In this document: piece after piece, positions 7,857 to 17,056 of the stretch
Position numbering within the stretch: position 1 is the stretch's first letter
Layout of the letters: every line of letters begins with the position of its first letter
Notes under the pieces: generated by a model
The model's database searches: none
What the model was told of the DNA's origin: nothing
The model's input: only the letters and a program-made list of their open reading frames with translations
Assembly: GCA_964498095.1 (NCBI GenBank)
Contig: CAZCFY010000015.1
Coordinates: 1 to 64,000 of the forward strand
Length of the DNA: 64,000 bases
Reading direction: 5' to 3'
Origin: SG-bin7 sp964498095
GTDB taxonomy: Bacteria > Bdellovibrionota > Bdellovibrionia > Bdellovibrionales > SG-bin7
Position numbers and translations under genes: made by a program

Positions 7857-8666
7857 CTAGATTTGCTGAAGATTATATTTTTCTTTAAAGTACAGCTGAA
7901 TAATCTTGCGCTCAGTTTGCGTTAATACGCGGTCAAACAAGAGGATTTCACTAAGATCGCCGGCCCAGTAAGCGGATGCTACGCCAATATGATAGTCGCT
8001 CTTATTATTTACGACTTCCATGGAGGTCATTTGGCCCATGACATAACTTTTTTCCCAGAGAACCAGACTGTTAAATTCTTTAGTTCCGTTCCAACTCCAC
8101 TCCGTGTACGTGGGAACAAGAGAAGCCAGAGAGTTAGTTAAATGATTGGTTCCATTACCGACATACGCGTAAATAGTTGAGCTGCGGTCATGGGTAATTT
8201 GAAAGTGGTTTCCGATACCATTCCCGAACACGCCTTGGTCGATCAAAGGTGAAGTGCCGAGGGTTCGATATACGACAAAAACATCAAAGGCCCCGCTTAA
8301 GTTTAATTTTGCCCCAGAAATATCAAGTTGATCACTATTACCATCAAAACGCACCGCTGATTTACCGTTAATGGCATTCTTTATTAAGATGGGTTTTTTG
8401 TTTGGGTCCGACTGAAAAGCATCATTGCCCTTTCCACTTTGGTCAGGAAATAAACTTACCGGCTCTTGGTTTTCACCAGCAAGTTTGTCGGCATTTAACC
8501 ACAACAATAACCCTGAATTAATATTCATTTCCGTGGGCTTTGGTGGAATAGAATTTTCGTTGCCCGGTTGATTTGGTAAATTAACTTGGGCGTCCAAGGT
8601 GCCTAGGTTACCCTGACAGCCAATGCAGAAAACTATGTAAAATAAGGGTAGAACCAATCCCTTCAT
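7857..8666 (-). CDS. Lipoprotein with LamG/concanavalin A-like domain
   Basis: The N-terminus is a lipoprotein signal (VLPLFYIVFCIGCQGN, acylated Cys at the IGC box). After a Pro/Asn-rich linker, residues from about 50 form a LamG-like jelly roll: LLLWLNADKL, FPDQSGKGNDA, SAVRFDGNSDQLDI, FDVFVVYRTLG, and a closing DLSEILLFDRVLTQTERKIIQLYFKEKY. That last block is typical of bacterial laminin-G/concanavalin modules that bind glycans or proteins at the cell surface. No catalytic residues are evident. It is co-directional with the dihaem cytochrome about 100 bases downstream. Ligand unknown. Confidence 0.85.
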   Translation of the reverse strand: MKGLVLPLFYIVFCIGCQGNLGTLDAQVNLPNQPGNENSIPPKPTEMNINSGLLLWLNADKLAGENQEPVSLFPDQSGKGNDAFQSDPNKKPILIKNAINGKSAVRFDGNSDQLDISGAKLNLSGAFDVFVVYRTLGTSPLIDQGVFGNGIGNHFQITHDRSSTIYAYVGNGTNHLTNSLASLVPTYTEWSWNGTKEFNSLVLWEKSYVMGQMTSMEVVNNKSDYHIGVASAYWAGDLSEILLFDRVLTQTERKIIQLYFKEKYNLQQI

Positions 8667-8775
8667 ATTAATATTATGACAATAGAAGGCGCCTGGGGTT
8701 TCGCTATTTTGGCAAGGTCACGTTTCAAAATGAGACAATAAGATATTGCCAGCAGCGTGACAGAGGCCGGGCCAA

Positions 8776-9036
8776 TTACATCTGACGTGAGAGTTTTTGC
8801 CGGTCGGTTACCATACGGTAAATTCCCAATATGATAATGGCACCCACGATCGACGATAGTAAACCTGCTGGTTCATCAGATCCATACCATCCGGCGCGCA
8901 CGCCAATAAAATGTGCCACCCAGGCACCCGCCATACCAAGGAGAATTGTCACGATCCAACCGCCAGGATCTCTTCCGGGCATTAATAATTTTGCGATCGC
9001 GCCAACGACCAAACCTACTAATATTGCACCTAGCAT
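8776..9036 (-). CDS. GlsB/YeaQ/YmgE family membrane protein
   Basis: An 86-residue integral membrane protein of the transglycosylase-associated (GlsB/YeaQ/YmgE) family. It shows the family's three helices and conserved glycines: GLVVGAIAKLLMPGRDPGG, ILLGMAGAWVAHFIG and SIVGAIIILGIYR. A GGAGGG ribosome binding site precedes the ATG at 9036. Members are often induced by acid or general stress, but their molecular role is not established. It stands alone, with gaps of about 100 bases on both sides. Confidence 0.92.
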   Translation of the reverse strand: MLGAILVGLVVGAIAKLLMPGRDPGGWIVTILLGMAGAWVAHFIGVRAGWYGSDEPAGLLSSIVGAIIILGIYRMVTDRQKLSRQM

Positions 9037-9166
9037 AATCCCTCCAAATTAAGTTACAAAATATCTATTAAGCAAGGTTGGTACCAAATTAAAATTTTTT
9101 TAAGTGGACGGAATGATTTTAGAGGGCAAAGGGATTAGGTCTTGCGGGGAATTGCGGGACGCGTGA

Positions 9167-9535
9167 TTAACTGCAAAATCTTTTAACAACACCCATCAAC
9201 ACTTCTGCGTCAGCCGGCTTTCGTAAGGCGGCATGCGCGCCGACTTTAACTCTTTTCTCGTCAATGCAGCCGTCAGCGGTCAAAATCACGACCGGAATAC
9301 CGGCGACGCTAGCAATTTTTAATTGCTCTTCACGAAACTGAAATCCATCCATAACTGGCATCATTAAATCTAAAATTATGACGGCCGGCAATTCGGGATT
9401 TGATCTTAAAATTTCAAGAGCAACCTGGCCATTCTCCGCCTGGTCCACAGCGTAACCGTAAGCCTCGAATAAACGTTTTAACAAGCGCCGAATATCACGG
9501 TCGTCTTCGATGATTAAAATCTTTTTAGACGGCAT
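9167..9535 (-). CDS. Single-domain response regulator (CheY-like)
   Basis: A 122-residue receiver domain with no output domain. The acidic pocket (IIEDDRD), the phospho-acceptor Asp in ILDLMMPVMDG at about residue 56, the conserved Thr (ILTADG) and the Lys (LRKPAD) are all present. The start is placed at 9535, where MPSKKILIIEDD begins as in most receivers; the frame extends further upstream but into the kinase gene. It overlaps the 3' end of the kinase gene by 11 bp, so the two are a coupled pair and the kinase is its probable phosphodonor. Output must be by protein contact or onward phosphotransfer. Confidence 0.93.
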   Translation of the reverse strand: MPSKKILIIEDDRDIRRLLKRLFEAYGYAVDQAENGQVALEILRSNPELPAVIILDLMMPVMDGFQFREEQLKIASVAGIPVVILTADGCIDEKRVKVGAHAALRKPADAEVLMGVVKRFCS

Positions 9536-10721
9536 TGCGCTCCTCCTTGGGGAGCTCGATTTTAAATGTCGAACCCTTCCCCGGCTGACTGTCAATGGTG
9601 ATAGTTCCGTTGTGCGCTTCAACTATTTGTTTGGCAATATAGAGACCCAACCCTAGCCCCGTTGTTTCTCCACTATCCTTAATACGTTCAAAGAGATGAA
9701 AAATACGATCTAAATCCGCCGCCGCTATTCCCCGCCCATAATCACTGACATTAACAATCACATTGCTTGGTGTTGACTTTATTTCTATTTTAACTTTAGA
9801 CCCGGGCGCGTACTTGCTCGCGTTTGAAAGCAAATTTGTAAATACCTGTTCCAATCGGTAGCGGTCCCATTTCCCAGTGATATCCTCGCCCTTAACTTCA
9901 CAAGTGTTTTTGGAGTGCCTCAAAAGGGGTTCCAATCTTTTTATAACTTCATATAAAAGATCGCGCAAAGAAAACTTCTCGCGGACTAATGACAGACGGC
10001 CCGAGGTTAAGCGCGAAACATCGAGCATATTATCAACCAAAAAATTTAGCCGCGCGACCTGCCGTTCCTCATCATCGCAAAGTTGCACTAAATTTTCTGG
10101 CGAAAATTCGGAAAAATCTCCCCGCTGAATATCCATGCGGCGAATTTGCGCCTGCAATTTTAACGTCGTGATCGGTGTTTTTAATTCGTGGGACGCCAAA
10201 GAAAAAAACTCATCTCGGGCTTTAACGGCAGCTTCGGCATTTTGTTTGGCGCGATTTAATTCGCGGGTTCTATCTTCAACTCGCTCTTCCAGATCTGCAT
10301 AGGCCGCCTTTAATTTTTCTTCCACTTCTTTTTTATTCGTGAGGTCACGGGTAACTTTAGCAAATCCGCGTAAGGTATTATTACCGTCATGACTCCGGAT
10401 GGCCGTGATAGTTACGTTGGCCCAAAAGCGGGTCCCGTCTTTACGAACTCGCCAACCTTCTTCCTCGTACTTTCCATGAAATGCCGCCCATTCAAGTTCT
10501 TCCTGAGGATGTCCACGATTAAGATCTTCAGGCGTATAGAACATCTTAAAACTGCGGCCAATTGCCTCCTCCGCCGAATAACCCTTGAGACGAGCCGCCC
10601 CAATATTCCAAGTTAAAATATTGCCTAGAGGATCAAGGGCAAAAATCGCGTACTCCTCAACGGCTTCAACCAGCAATCGAAAAATTTCTTCAGTTTCTAG
10701 AATATTTTTACGAGTCGGCAT
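9525..10721 (-). CDS. PAS-domain sensor histidine kinase (cytoplasmic)
   Basis: Residues about 10-130 form a PAS domain with a PAC motif (YSAEEAIGRSFKMF, WRVRKDGTRFWANV, GFAKVTRDLT). A coiled-coil linker follows, then a HisKA domain with SLASHELKTP (phospho-His about residue 178), and a HATPase_c domain with NLLSNASKYAPG (N box), DYGRGI (G1) and GLGLGLYIAKQI (G2). There is no transmembrane segment, so it senses a cytoplasmic signal such as redox state, light or a small ligand through the PAS fold. The ligand cannot be read from sequence. It is transcribed with the receiver gene that overlaps its 3' end. Confidence 0.94.
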   Translation of the reverse strand: MPTRKNILETEEIFRLLVEAVEEYAIFALDPLGNILTWNIGAARLKGYSAEEAIGRSFKMFYTPEDLNRGHPQEELEWAAFHGKYEEEGWRVRKDGTRFWANVTITAIRSHDGNNTLRGFAKVTRDLTNKKEVEEKLKAAYADLEERVEDRTRELNRAKQNAEAAVKARDEFFSLASHELKTPITTLKLQAQIRRMDIQRGDFSEFSPENLVQLCDDEERQVARLNFLVDNMLDVSRLTSGRLSLVREKFSLRDLLYEVIKRLEPLLRHSKNTCEVKGEDITGKWDRYRLEQVFTNLLSNASKYAPGSKVKIEIKSTPSNVIVNVSDYGRGIAAADLDRIFHLFERIKDSGETTGLGLGLYIAKQIVEAHNGTITIDSQPGKGSTFKIELPKEERNAV

Positions 10722-10792
10722 AGTGGATATTTACCACAAAATGCCGATCTACTCATCTAAGTATTTTTGAGTAACTCAACGCTAACGCCCTA

Positions 10793-11671
10793 TTACTTAT
10801 TGCTTACGAGTGTTGCGATAAAACTGTAAAGATCTGGATCTATCTCCTGCAACTTTTGGCGGGTGCCGTTGCGATATTCAGCCTCAGGGTTTGGCTTGGT
10901 TTCGGTTAAAAATGCCTCAAGACCGTCGGCAAAATACTCAGAACTGTTTGTTGCAGCATAATTATTGAGAAAAACTTTGCGTTCCCTGGCGGCTTTATAC
11001 ATGGCTTCGACTTTACCGTACTCTTCGCCAGTCATCAAACTCAGAAACAACACATGTCCAAATTCGTGATAAAAAGTGTTGTAGGTATTATTCATTTTAT
11101 CCGTAAGGTCCGACGCTAACACTATTGCCGTCTGACGGGTTCCCTCACCAGGAACATCGTCCATTAACCGTGTATCGCCCTTGTAGTCTTCGCCAAAAAT
11201 CTGCTCAACAGTTTTTCCCTTCAGCGAATCGTAACCAGGAAGGTCTGTAATTTTTTTGCCATTTGTTAACACCGCAAAAAACAATCCATCTTCGAGATTT
11301 ATAAAATAGGGAACATCTTTTGCGATCTTAGGATTTTTATAAAGCTCATCATAAAAGGGTTTATATTTTTTCCAGTTCATGATTCGCTCGTAAAAGATAT
11401 TTATAATTTTATAAATGGGCTGGCGCTGACCCTCGCTGAGGTCTTGTATCCCGCGGACATTTTTATCGGCCCATTCTTTGCCTAAATCTTTAGTAGATGC
11501 GGGTTCTACCAGAGGTTGCGGCTTTGTTTCATCTGCCTTTTTCGCTTCAGGTTTTACCGGTGGTTTTATCGCAGAGGATGGCGGCTTTTGATTTATTTGG
11601 GGCGGATTACGCGTTGTACAAGCGGAAGTGGCAATGAGAACGAAAGTAAAAAGTAAATTTGGCCGTAACAT
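10793..11671 (-). CDS. Lipoprotein with HEFGH metalloprotease-like domain (anthrax lethal factor-like)
   Basis: The N-terminus carries a lipobox (LIATSACTT) and a long Pro/Lys-rich linker to about residue 60. In the C-terminal half, NTFYHEFGHVLFLSL has the zinc-binding HExxH motif. About 45 residues later NSSEYFADGLEAFL supplies a Glu in a position resembling the third zinc ligand of the anthrax lethal factor-type (ATLF) peptidases. This suggests a surface- or periplasm-anchored zinc peptidase. The family assignment is by motif arrangement only. GAGG precedes the ATG at 11671. It is divergent from the modular repeat protein gene at 11901. Confidence 0.75.
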   Translation of the reverse strand: MLRPNLLFTFVLIATSACTTRNPPQINQKPPSSAIKPPVKPEAKKADETKPQPLVEPASTKDLGKEWADKNVRGIQDLSEGQRQPIYKIINIFYERIMNWKKYKPFYDELYKNPKIAKDVPYFINLEDGLFFAVLTNGKKITDLPGYDSLKGKTVEQIFGEDYKGDTRLMDDVPGEGTRQTAIVLASDLTDKMNNTYNTFYHEFGHVLFLSLMTGEEYGKVEAMYKAARERKVFLNNYAATNSSEYFADGLEAFLTETKPNPEAEYRNGTRQKLQEIDPDLYSFIATLVSNK

Positions 11672-11900
11672 TTATTTATCCTCGCGCCCGCTATCAGCAA
11701 TATCTAAGCCATCTAAAATTGAAGTATACTCGCTATTAACTGCCGCTAGAGCAAATTCCCCGCTCAATTTTGTTAAGAGGGCCGCAAACAGCGGACTCAT
11801 CCAATGTTACGAAAGCGTTTTGTGCATTTGTGTGCATTCCCAATATGGCATTAATGCTGCATTCTGGTCCGCGGTTTGAGAAATTTTTTTTGGAGGATTC

Positions 11901-13493
11901 ATGAAGAACGTTTATTTATCTTTTTTTACGGCTTTAAGTCTTTTTGCGGCAGAGGTGGCAAGTGCCCAGATATTTGAGCTAAATATCGGCGGCAACCGCA
12001 GCAATCGCCGTAATAGCAACCGCAACACAGAGATTGGCTTCGGGATACAGATTGGCCCCGGCGGTGTAAAACTTAATCTTGGTTTACGAAAGGACCACTG
12101 GAAACGTCACCGGCATGTTTTTGCGCAGCGAGCGGAACAAGCTGTTATCGACGAACCCGGTGCGCGTCTTATTGGTTATACTATGATCGCCGATGGCGGC
12201 TATGATTATGATAACGTCGAAGTTAGGAACCGCGAAAATGTAGATTTGATCAAAATAAAAGTTCTTAACGACGGTGCCCGTCTTGATAATATTTCCGTGC
12301 GTTTTTGCGATGGCAACCGCGAAACACAAACCTTTACCATTGGTCAACGATTTGCCGCCGGTCAGTCCACGCAGTGGATCGATCTGCAAGGACGTAACCG
12401 CTGTATCGACAGCTTTTCTTTACTTGGAAAGGGTGATCGCGATGGTTATGAGGCCACGGTTGTTCTTTTGGGAATGAATGTTCCCAACAATGATCATCGT
12501 AACGGCGGATTTGGCAACAACGGTTTTGGTAATGGCCGTTTTGACCGCCGCGGACACTGGGGGAAAAACCGTGACAATATGTACAACCGCGTGATGAACA
12601 CGATGAACAATTTAGAACCCGGTGAGCGCGTCATTGGCTTTACACTACTATCTGACGACAACTACGATTACGAAAATGTTGAAGTTCGAAATCAAGAAAT
12701 GGTTGACGAAGTCCGCATTCGCGTACTTGGTGATAATGCTTTCATTGGCAATCTGTCTATTCGTTTTTGTGATGGTGGCAGTGAACAACCCTTCTCCATT
12801 AATCAAAAGATTCCAGGCCAAGGCCTGACAACTTGGATTGATCTGCAAGGGCGTAACCGCTGTATCACTAGCTTTGCGGTCAATGGCAAAGGGGATCGCG
12901 GCTATGCGGAATCTATTATCGTTCTTACTGGCAAAAACCGCCGTGGAAATGATTTTCCAAATCAAGGAGAGTACCCAACGCCAATGCCAAACCCCGTACA
13001 AATTCCGACGCAATCGGGACCCGTGTGCGAAGTTTTAGGTTACGGAAGTCATAATGGGTATAATTATAAATACCGTATTGGGGTAAATGGGCAATCGCTC
13101 GAAGCAACTAACAGCGTAGAGGATTTTTTCAATAACATAGCCAAATTTCAAGATGCCGGCGTATGTTATACGCAGCCTACGGATTGCTCTATGAGCGGTC
13201 ACGGTGAATTTGGCGGGTACAATTATAAATATCGCCTAAAAGTTGGTGATACAAATTTCTATCCGACAAATAACCTAGATGAATTAATTCAAGCCATGCA
13301 GAAACTGACATCCCGTAATATATGTTATCCGCAAGCGTCTAGTCAGTGTCAGCTCATAGGAGCGGGCGAGTTTGGCGGTTATAACTACAACTACCGTATT
13401 GGCGTAAATGGAAATCCAATTTTCGCCGACAACAACATGGATAATACACTTAAGGCGATGACGAAATTGCGTAATAGCGGGCTCTGCTACTAA
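11901..13493 (+). CDS. Exported modular repeat protein, two beta modules plus three short Cys modules
   Basis: No named family is recognised, but the architecture is clear. After a signal peptide (to about residue 22) and an Asn/Arg-rich segment, two ~100-residue modules (about 88-191 and 243-343) repeat the blocks YDYxNVEVRNxExVD, ISxRFCDG and WIDLQGRNRCIxSF. A Gly/Asn-rich linker separates them. From about residue 376, three ~54-residue modules follow, each with a Cys start, (G/S)GYNYxYR and a closing Cys-Tyr or Cys-Tyr-Pro. The paired cysteines suggest disulfide-linked beta domains that bind a surface or polymer. GGAGG lies just ahead of the ATG. Confidence 0.8.
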   Translation: MKNVYLSFFTALSLFAAEVASAQIFELNIGGNRSNRRNSNRNTEIGFGIQIGPGGVKLNLGLRKDHWKRHRHVFAQRAEQAVIDEPGARLIGYTMIADGGYDYDNVEVRNRENVDLIKIKVLNDGARLDNISVRFCDGNRETQTFTIGQRFAAGQSTQWIDLQGRNRCIDSFSLLGKGDRDGYEATVVLLGMNVPNNDHRNGGFGNNGFGNGRFDRRGHWGKNRDNMYNRVMNTMNNLEPGERVIGFTLLSDDNYDYENVEVRNQEMVDEVRIRVLGDNAFIGNLSIRFCDGGSEQPFSINQKIPGQGLTTWIDLQGRNRCITSFAVNGKGDRGYAESIIVLTGKNRRGNDFPNQGEYPTPMPNPVQIPTQSGPVCEVLGYGSHNGYNYKYRIGVNGQSLEATNSVEDFFNNIAKFQDAGVCYTQPTDCSMSGHGEFGGYNYKYRLKVGDTNFYPTNNLDELIQAMQKLTSRNICYPQASSQCQLIGAGEFGGYNYNYRIGVNGNPIFADNNMDNTLKAMTKLRNSGLCY

Positions 13494-13567
13494 TTTCTGG
13501 TAATTTCTGGCACAACCGTTGCTCTTAGCTATTCGGACGAATTTATTGATAGCTAGGAGCAACAAAA

Positions 13568-14659
13568 GTGTCGACAAAATCTACACTACTGACAATTTGG
13601 GTCTTTTTATTATTTGTTACCACGTTAAAGGCCCAAATTATTTCTGTTACCCAAACTCTAGAGTCAATTGCCCCCGACGCCGAAGTCGATGTGCGCTTAT
13701 GGGTCGATAAAAAATTTAGCCGCGATTCAAAAATAACTAACCTCATCGGCAACCACGCCTTAATAATTCCACCCAGTGCAAATGCCAGTTATGCCGACAA
13801 TAGTGTATTGCGAAAACTTGTGGCCCACCTTGCCACGTCTCCTTTGGCAGTGACACTCATGGAAAGCGCTTTTAACCCAAAAAATAGCGTCGAACTGCGT
13901 CTATTTTTCGATGTCCCGCTGGAGAACGGCCGTATTAATTGGATGCGTCCAATGTGGGAAAACGACAAAATGATTCGTCATGAGTTGTTAGGAGCGTTTC
14001 ACGCCGAGGGCGGCGCGGCCATAATTTCATTAAACAATCATCAATCCAAGGATGTTGCGGCCTATACCTTCGCGCACGAACTCTTTCATTTGTTGGATAA
14101 CAACAGACCCACTGGGGATTTCGTCGATACTTTCTTAGCTGAGTACCGCGCTTTATTGGCGGAAACCGAAATATATTTGCAAGCTAAGAATGCTAATAAA
14201 AAGTCAAATGCCCCCATAAAAGATTTCTTTATGGAATCTCGGGATCATGAAGCACTGCTGTCCCGCCCTTATTTCGTCGGTGACCAAAAGGTCGATGAGA
14301 AGAAAATCTTTAACGCGACTCTTGACCTTATATATCCGGCAAACCCCCAGTTTCTAATTAAAACTGAGGACGAGGATCCAAGCACTTACTCACTCGTGCG
14401 CCGGGCGCTTATCAAAATTTTAAACGGCCAAGAAGAACTGGCCCCAACTATTTTGGAGTTTTCAAGCGCTCCCGAGGAACTCAGCCGTATTACCAAGAAA
14501 AATGAGGCTATTCGTGAGCGCATTAAGCAGTATTTTTCTAAAAAGAAAAATGAAGAACTTCTCGAATACGACAGAATTTATAATATCAGCGGCGAAAGAT
14601 TAAACTCTAGCAGTGGCAATGGCGGCGGCACTCGCCCCCGCACTGGACCCGGAGGCTAA
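13568..14659 (+). CDS. Exported protein with HELFH metalloprotease-like motif
   Basis: Translation probably starts at GTG 13568, with TAGGAG eight bases upstream; the product begins with a signal peptide (LLTIWVFLLFVTTLKAQ). The central segment YTFAHELFHLLDNN contains HExxH, followed by FLAEYRALLAETEIY, where a Glu about 20-25 residues on could be the third zinc ligand. No wider family is recognised. The C-terminus ends in a Ser/Gly/Arg-rich tail that runs into the next gene's ribosome binding site. It is the second putative exported zinc peptidase within 4 kb, and is followed after one base by the TPR-like gene, so they form an operon. Confidence 0.7.
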   Translation: MSTKSTLLTIWVFLLFVTTLKAQIISVTQTLESIAPDAEVDVRLWVDKKFSRDSKITNLIGNHALIIPPSANASYADNSVLRKLVAHLATSPLAVTLMESAFNPKNSVELRLFFDVPLENGRINWMRPMWENDKMIRHELLGAFHAEGGAAIISLNNHQSKDVAAYTFAHELFHLLDNNRPTGDFVDTFLAEYRALLAETEIYLQAKNANKKSNAPIKDFFMESRDHEALLSRPYFVGDQKVDEKKIFNATLDLIYPANPQFLIKTEDEDPSTYSLVRRALIKILNGQEELAPTILEFSSAPEELSRITKKNEAIRERIKQYFSKKKNEELLEYDRIYNISGERLNSSSGNGGGTRPRTGPGG

Positions 14660-14660
14660 A

Positions 14661-16040
14661 ATGTCGAATCAAGCAACAGACATAAAAAACGAAGCCTTCC
14701 GCCTAGCCGAGCGCGGTCAGCACTTAAAAGCTTTAAAGCTAATTGGTGGCTATAAAGCGCAGTCGCTGGTCGAAGAAAGAATTCTTGCCCACAGTCAAGC
14801 CGAAGTGGCGATGATACAAGGGAATATGCAACAAGCGCTAGATTTACTTTTAGCGGCTAAAGAAAAATACGGCGAACATGTGGCTCTCCTCACGGATATT
14901 GCGATTTGCTATTACTCTCTAAATGAATTTAAGAAATGGAAGTTTGCCTTTGCGGACCTTAAAAAAGCCTATGCGGAGCACAAAGACTTTTTAATATTTG
15001 AACGCCGGGCCATGGCGGAACTTAATTTGGCGAAGTTTTACGAAGAAGATGGCGAGGTCGCTATCGCCGCACAAATGTATATGACCTTAATTCGGCAAAT
15101 GGAAGAACGCCAAGATATAGCACGTTTTTATCGGATTATGTCGCAAGCACTCCGGGTTATGTCGACATTTCATATGAGCGGCAATTTAGCCAATACCTAT
15201 CAATTAATGATTACTATCGGAAAGGCCCAAATTAATCTTTACGCCAGCATAGACGTGCAACATGCCCTTTTACTTTCGGAGTTAGCCCTAACCGGCCCAC
15301 AAAATGCGGCGGCACGCTTGTTGGAAGTTTTACGCACCGATAAAGTCTCCCTTTATGACAAGCAACTTATTTATTTTGACTTCTTAGAAGAGTCTTTACT
15401 GCAAGGCTTTCCGGTCAGTGAAAAACTCATCCCGTTTGCGTCTCTATTTAAAGAATTAAATGGTTTTGAAAAGGAAGTTTTCAAACTCGCCATCAAAAAA
15501 GATTACGCCGTTGATTTTGAAAATCTAATACAACTTTCGCAAACCTTGCCTCTATCTTGCTATATCAGAGTTTTAGGGGCTTATATCGCCAAAACAAAAG
15601 ATGAGGCAACCGCCGTTGAATTACGTAATCAAATGAAGTTGGTCACGTCCTCGTTATCGGCAGAGTCCCAAAACCATTGGATCAACCGCTATCAAAAACT
15701 TCTAAAAGTTTCTGCGGCAACCGTTCTCAATTATAATACCGACGCCAAGTTACTCACTTTTGGCAATAAGGCGGAGACCCTCGCCCGCCGCGAAGCTTTT
15801 GGTGTCCTTATTGAGCTTTTGAGCCGCTCTCCTGAAGTCGATACGGAAAAAGCAATTGCGTGCATTTGGAATGTCTCGTTTGACCCCACTTACTATAAAA
15901 GTCTACGAATGACCGTCCTGCGCTTAAATAAGTTAATTTTTGCGATGATCGGTGTTCCTAAGGTTTTAGAAATCAATAAAACCAAAATCACGCTTACCGG
16001 TGGCATCCAATTTAATTTGTGCACATCTGTGCCTCGGTAA
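14661..16040 (+). CDS. TPR-like helical protein of unknown function
   Basis: The start is set at 14661 because GGAGG at 14651-14655 precedes it and the upstream gene's stop lies directly before it. The 459-residue product has no signal peptide. Its first ~180 residues are helix pairs in TPR-like periodicity (AERGQHLKALKLIGG, AEVAMIQGNMQQALDLLLAA, VALLTDIAICYYSLNEFKKW). The remainder is mostly alpha-helical without a recognised domain. It is probably cytosolic and co-transcribed with the putative protease before it. TPR arrays usually hold protein partners; the partner is unknown. Confidence 0.75.
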   Translation: MSNQATDIKNEAFRLAERGQHLKALKLIGGYKAQSLVEERILAHSQAEVAMIQGNMQQALDLLLAAKEKYGEHVALLTDIAICYYSLNEFKKWKFAFADLKKAYAEHKDFLIFERRAMAELNLAKFYEEDGEVAIAAQMYMTLIRQMEERQDIARFYRIMSQALRVMSTFHMSGNLANTYQLMITIGKAQINLYASIDVQHALLLSELALTGPQNAAARLLEVLRTDKVSLYDKQLIYFDFLEESLLQGFPVSEKLIPFASLFKELNGFEKEVFKLAIKKDYAVDFENLIQLSQTLPLSCYIRVLGAYIAKTKDEATAVELRNQMKLVTSSLSAESQNHWINRYQKLLKVSAATVLNYNTDAKLLTFGNKAETLARREAFGVLIELLSRSPEVDTEKAIACIWNVSFDPTYYKSLRMTVLRLNKLIFAMIGVPKVLEINKTKITLTGGIQFNLCTSVPR

Positions 16041-16085
16041 AATCTACATTTAGGTTTATATTTACCCTCGTAAAGAGAGGCTAAT

Positions 16086-16514
16086 ATGAAATCCCTAATC
16101 ATCTTATCGGTTTTATTTTATAGTTCCATTTCTACTGCCCGTACCTGCCCCGTTGCTTGTAGCTTTATAAGCGACGAGGGTATCCCCGCTGCGGGCTGTG
16201 GCGAAAATCGCCAAATGGCCCTTTTAGAAGGTATGGCCAATTGCGTGGAGTTAGTTAAAGATGCAATGAAGAAGAGCGACATTCCGCTAGGAACCTATGT
16301 GCTTGACTCTTGCAAAATCAAAAACACCCGTTACCGTGAGCTCGACTGTATGGACTACGCCGCTTGGGACGCATTTGAAAAAATGTGGATGGACAAAACT
16401 TGCCACATTTGGAAAAAGGTAACCGTGTTAGGAATTCCGCTGTGGGCATCTTACGGCACCTGCGGCGATGAATATCTGCCAAAATATAACTACTCTGGCG
16501 GAAAGTACCACTAA
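16086..16514 (+). CDS. Small exported Cys-rich protein, first of a five-gene run
   Basis: 142 residues with a signal peptide (MKSLIILSVLFYSSISTA) and nine cysteines in the mature part (CPVACSF, GCGENR, ANCVE, DSCKI, LDCMD, KTCHI, GTCGDEY). AGAGAGG lies upstream of the ATG at 16086. The family is not recognised. The even spread of cysteines suggests a disulfide-rich, extracytoplasmic protein. Its stop codon overlaps the next start (TAATG), the first of several overlaps in this run, which implies coordinated translation of the set. Confidence 0.75.
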   Translation: MKSLIILSVLFYSSISTARTCPVACSFISDEGIPAAGCGENRQMALLEGMANCVELVKDAMKKSDIPLGTYVLDSCKIKNTRYRELDCMDYAAWDAFEKMWMDKTCHIWKKVTVLGIPLWASYGTCGDEYLPKYNYSGGKYH

Positions 16515-17056
16515 TGAAAATGGCGGCCCTTATTCTAATTCTAACATTTACCAGTGCCGCCCATGCGCGCTGGTTTTGGGAAAAAGAAGGCGAACTTAAG
16601 TGCGTTCAACTGCCCAACGGAGAAAATTGTTACTGGCAGGAAAATATCCCCGAAAAAGAGAAATCCTGGCGCTACTCACCCGTAAAAATCCACGGCTACG
16701 TTTTAATGAGGCCCGTGACGACGGACGAGACGGTAAATCGCCTGTACGTCGCGTTACTCCGGTTGCTAGAAACTTTAAGCGTGCAACGCGAACTGCAAGA
16801 AACACCCGAGGCCCGTGCGACTTTCTATTTGCAATTCCGTGAATCCATTAGCCTTATGTCTTCGACTTTAAATCTGACGCCGCCAGTGCCGAAAGGCTAT
16901 TGGTCAAGCGAAGGCCCAGAATATATTGCCGCTCGCAATGAGGAATCAGCCAAGGCTCGCTGTTTCCAATCCTATTTAAAGGCTGCCGACGCAAGCGCCG
17001 CGCCTGATGCGCTCGTTGAAAAAGGCGCTTTCGACTGCGGTTTTCTGGAGAAATAA
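16514..17056 (+). CDS. Small exported protein, second of the run
   Basis: 180 residues with a signal peptide (MKMAALILILTFTSAAHA) and WFWEKEGELKCVQLPNGENC at the mature start. The middle is helical (VNRLYVALLRLLETLSVQRELQ). A pair of cysteines near the end (ARCFQSY, FDCGF) brings the total to four. No family is recognised. The ATG overlaps the previous stop by one base and the stop overlaps the next ATG by one base (TAATG on both sides). Confidence 0.72.
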   Translation: MKMAALILILTFTSAAHARWFWEKEGELKCVQLPNGENCYWQENIPEKEKSWRYSPVKIHGYVLMRPVTTDETVNRLYVALLRLLETLSVQRELQETPEARATFYLQFRESISLMSSTLNLTPPVPKGYWSSEGPEYIAARNEESAKARCFQSYLKAADASAAPDALVEKGAFDCGFLEK

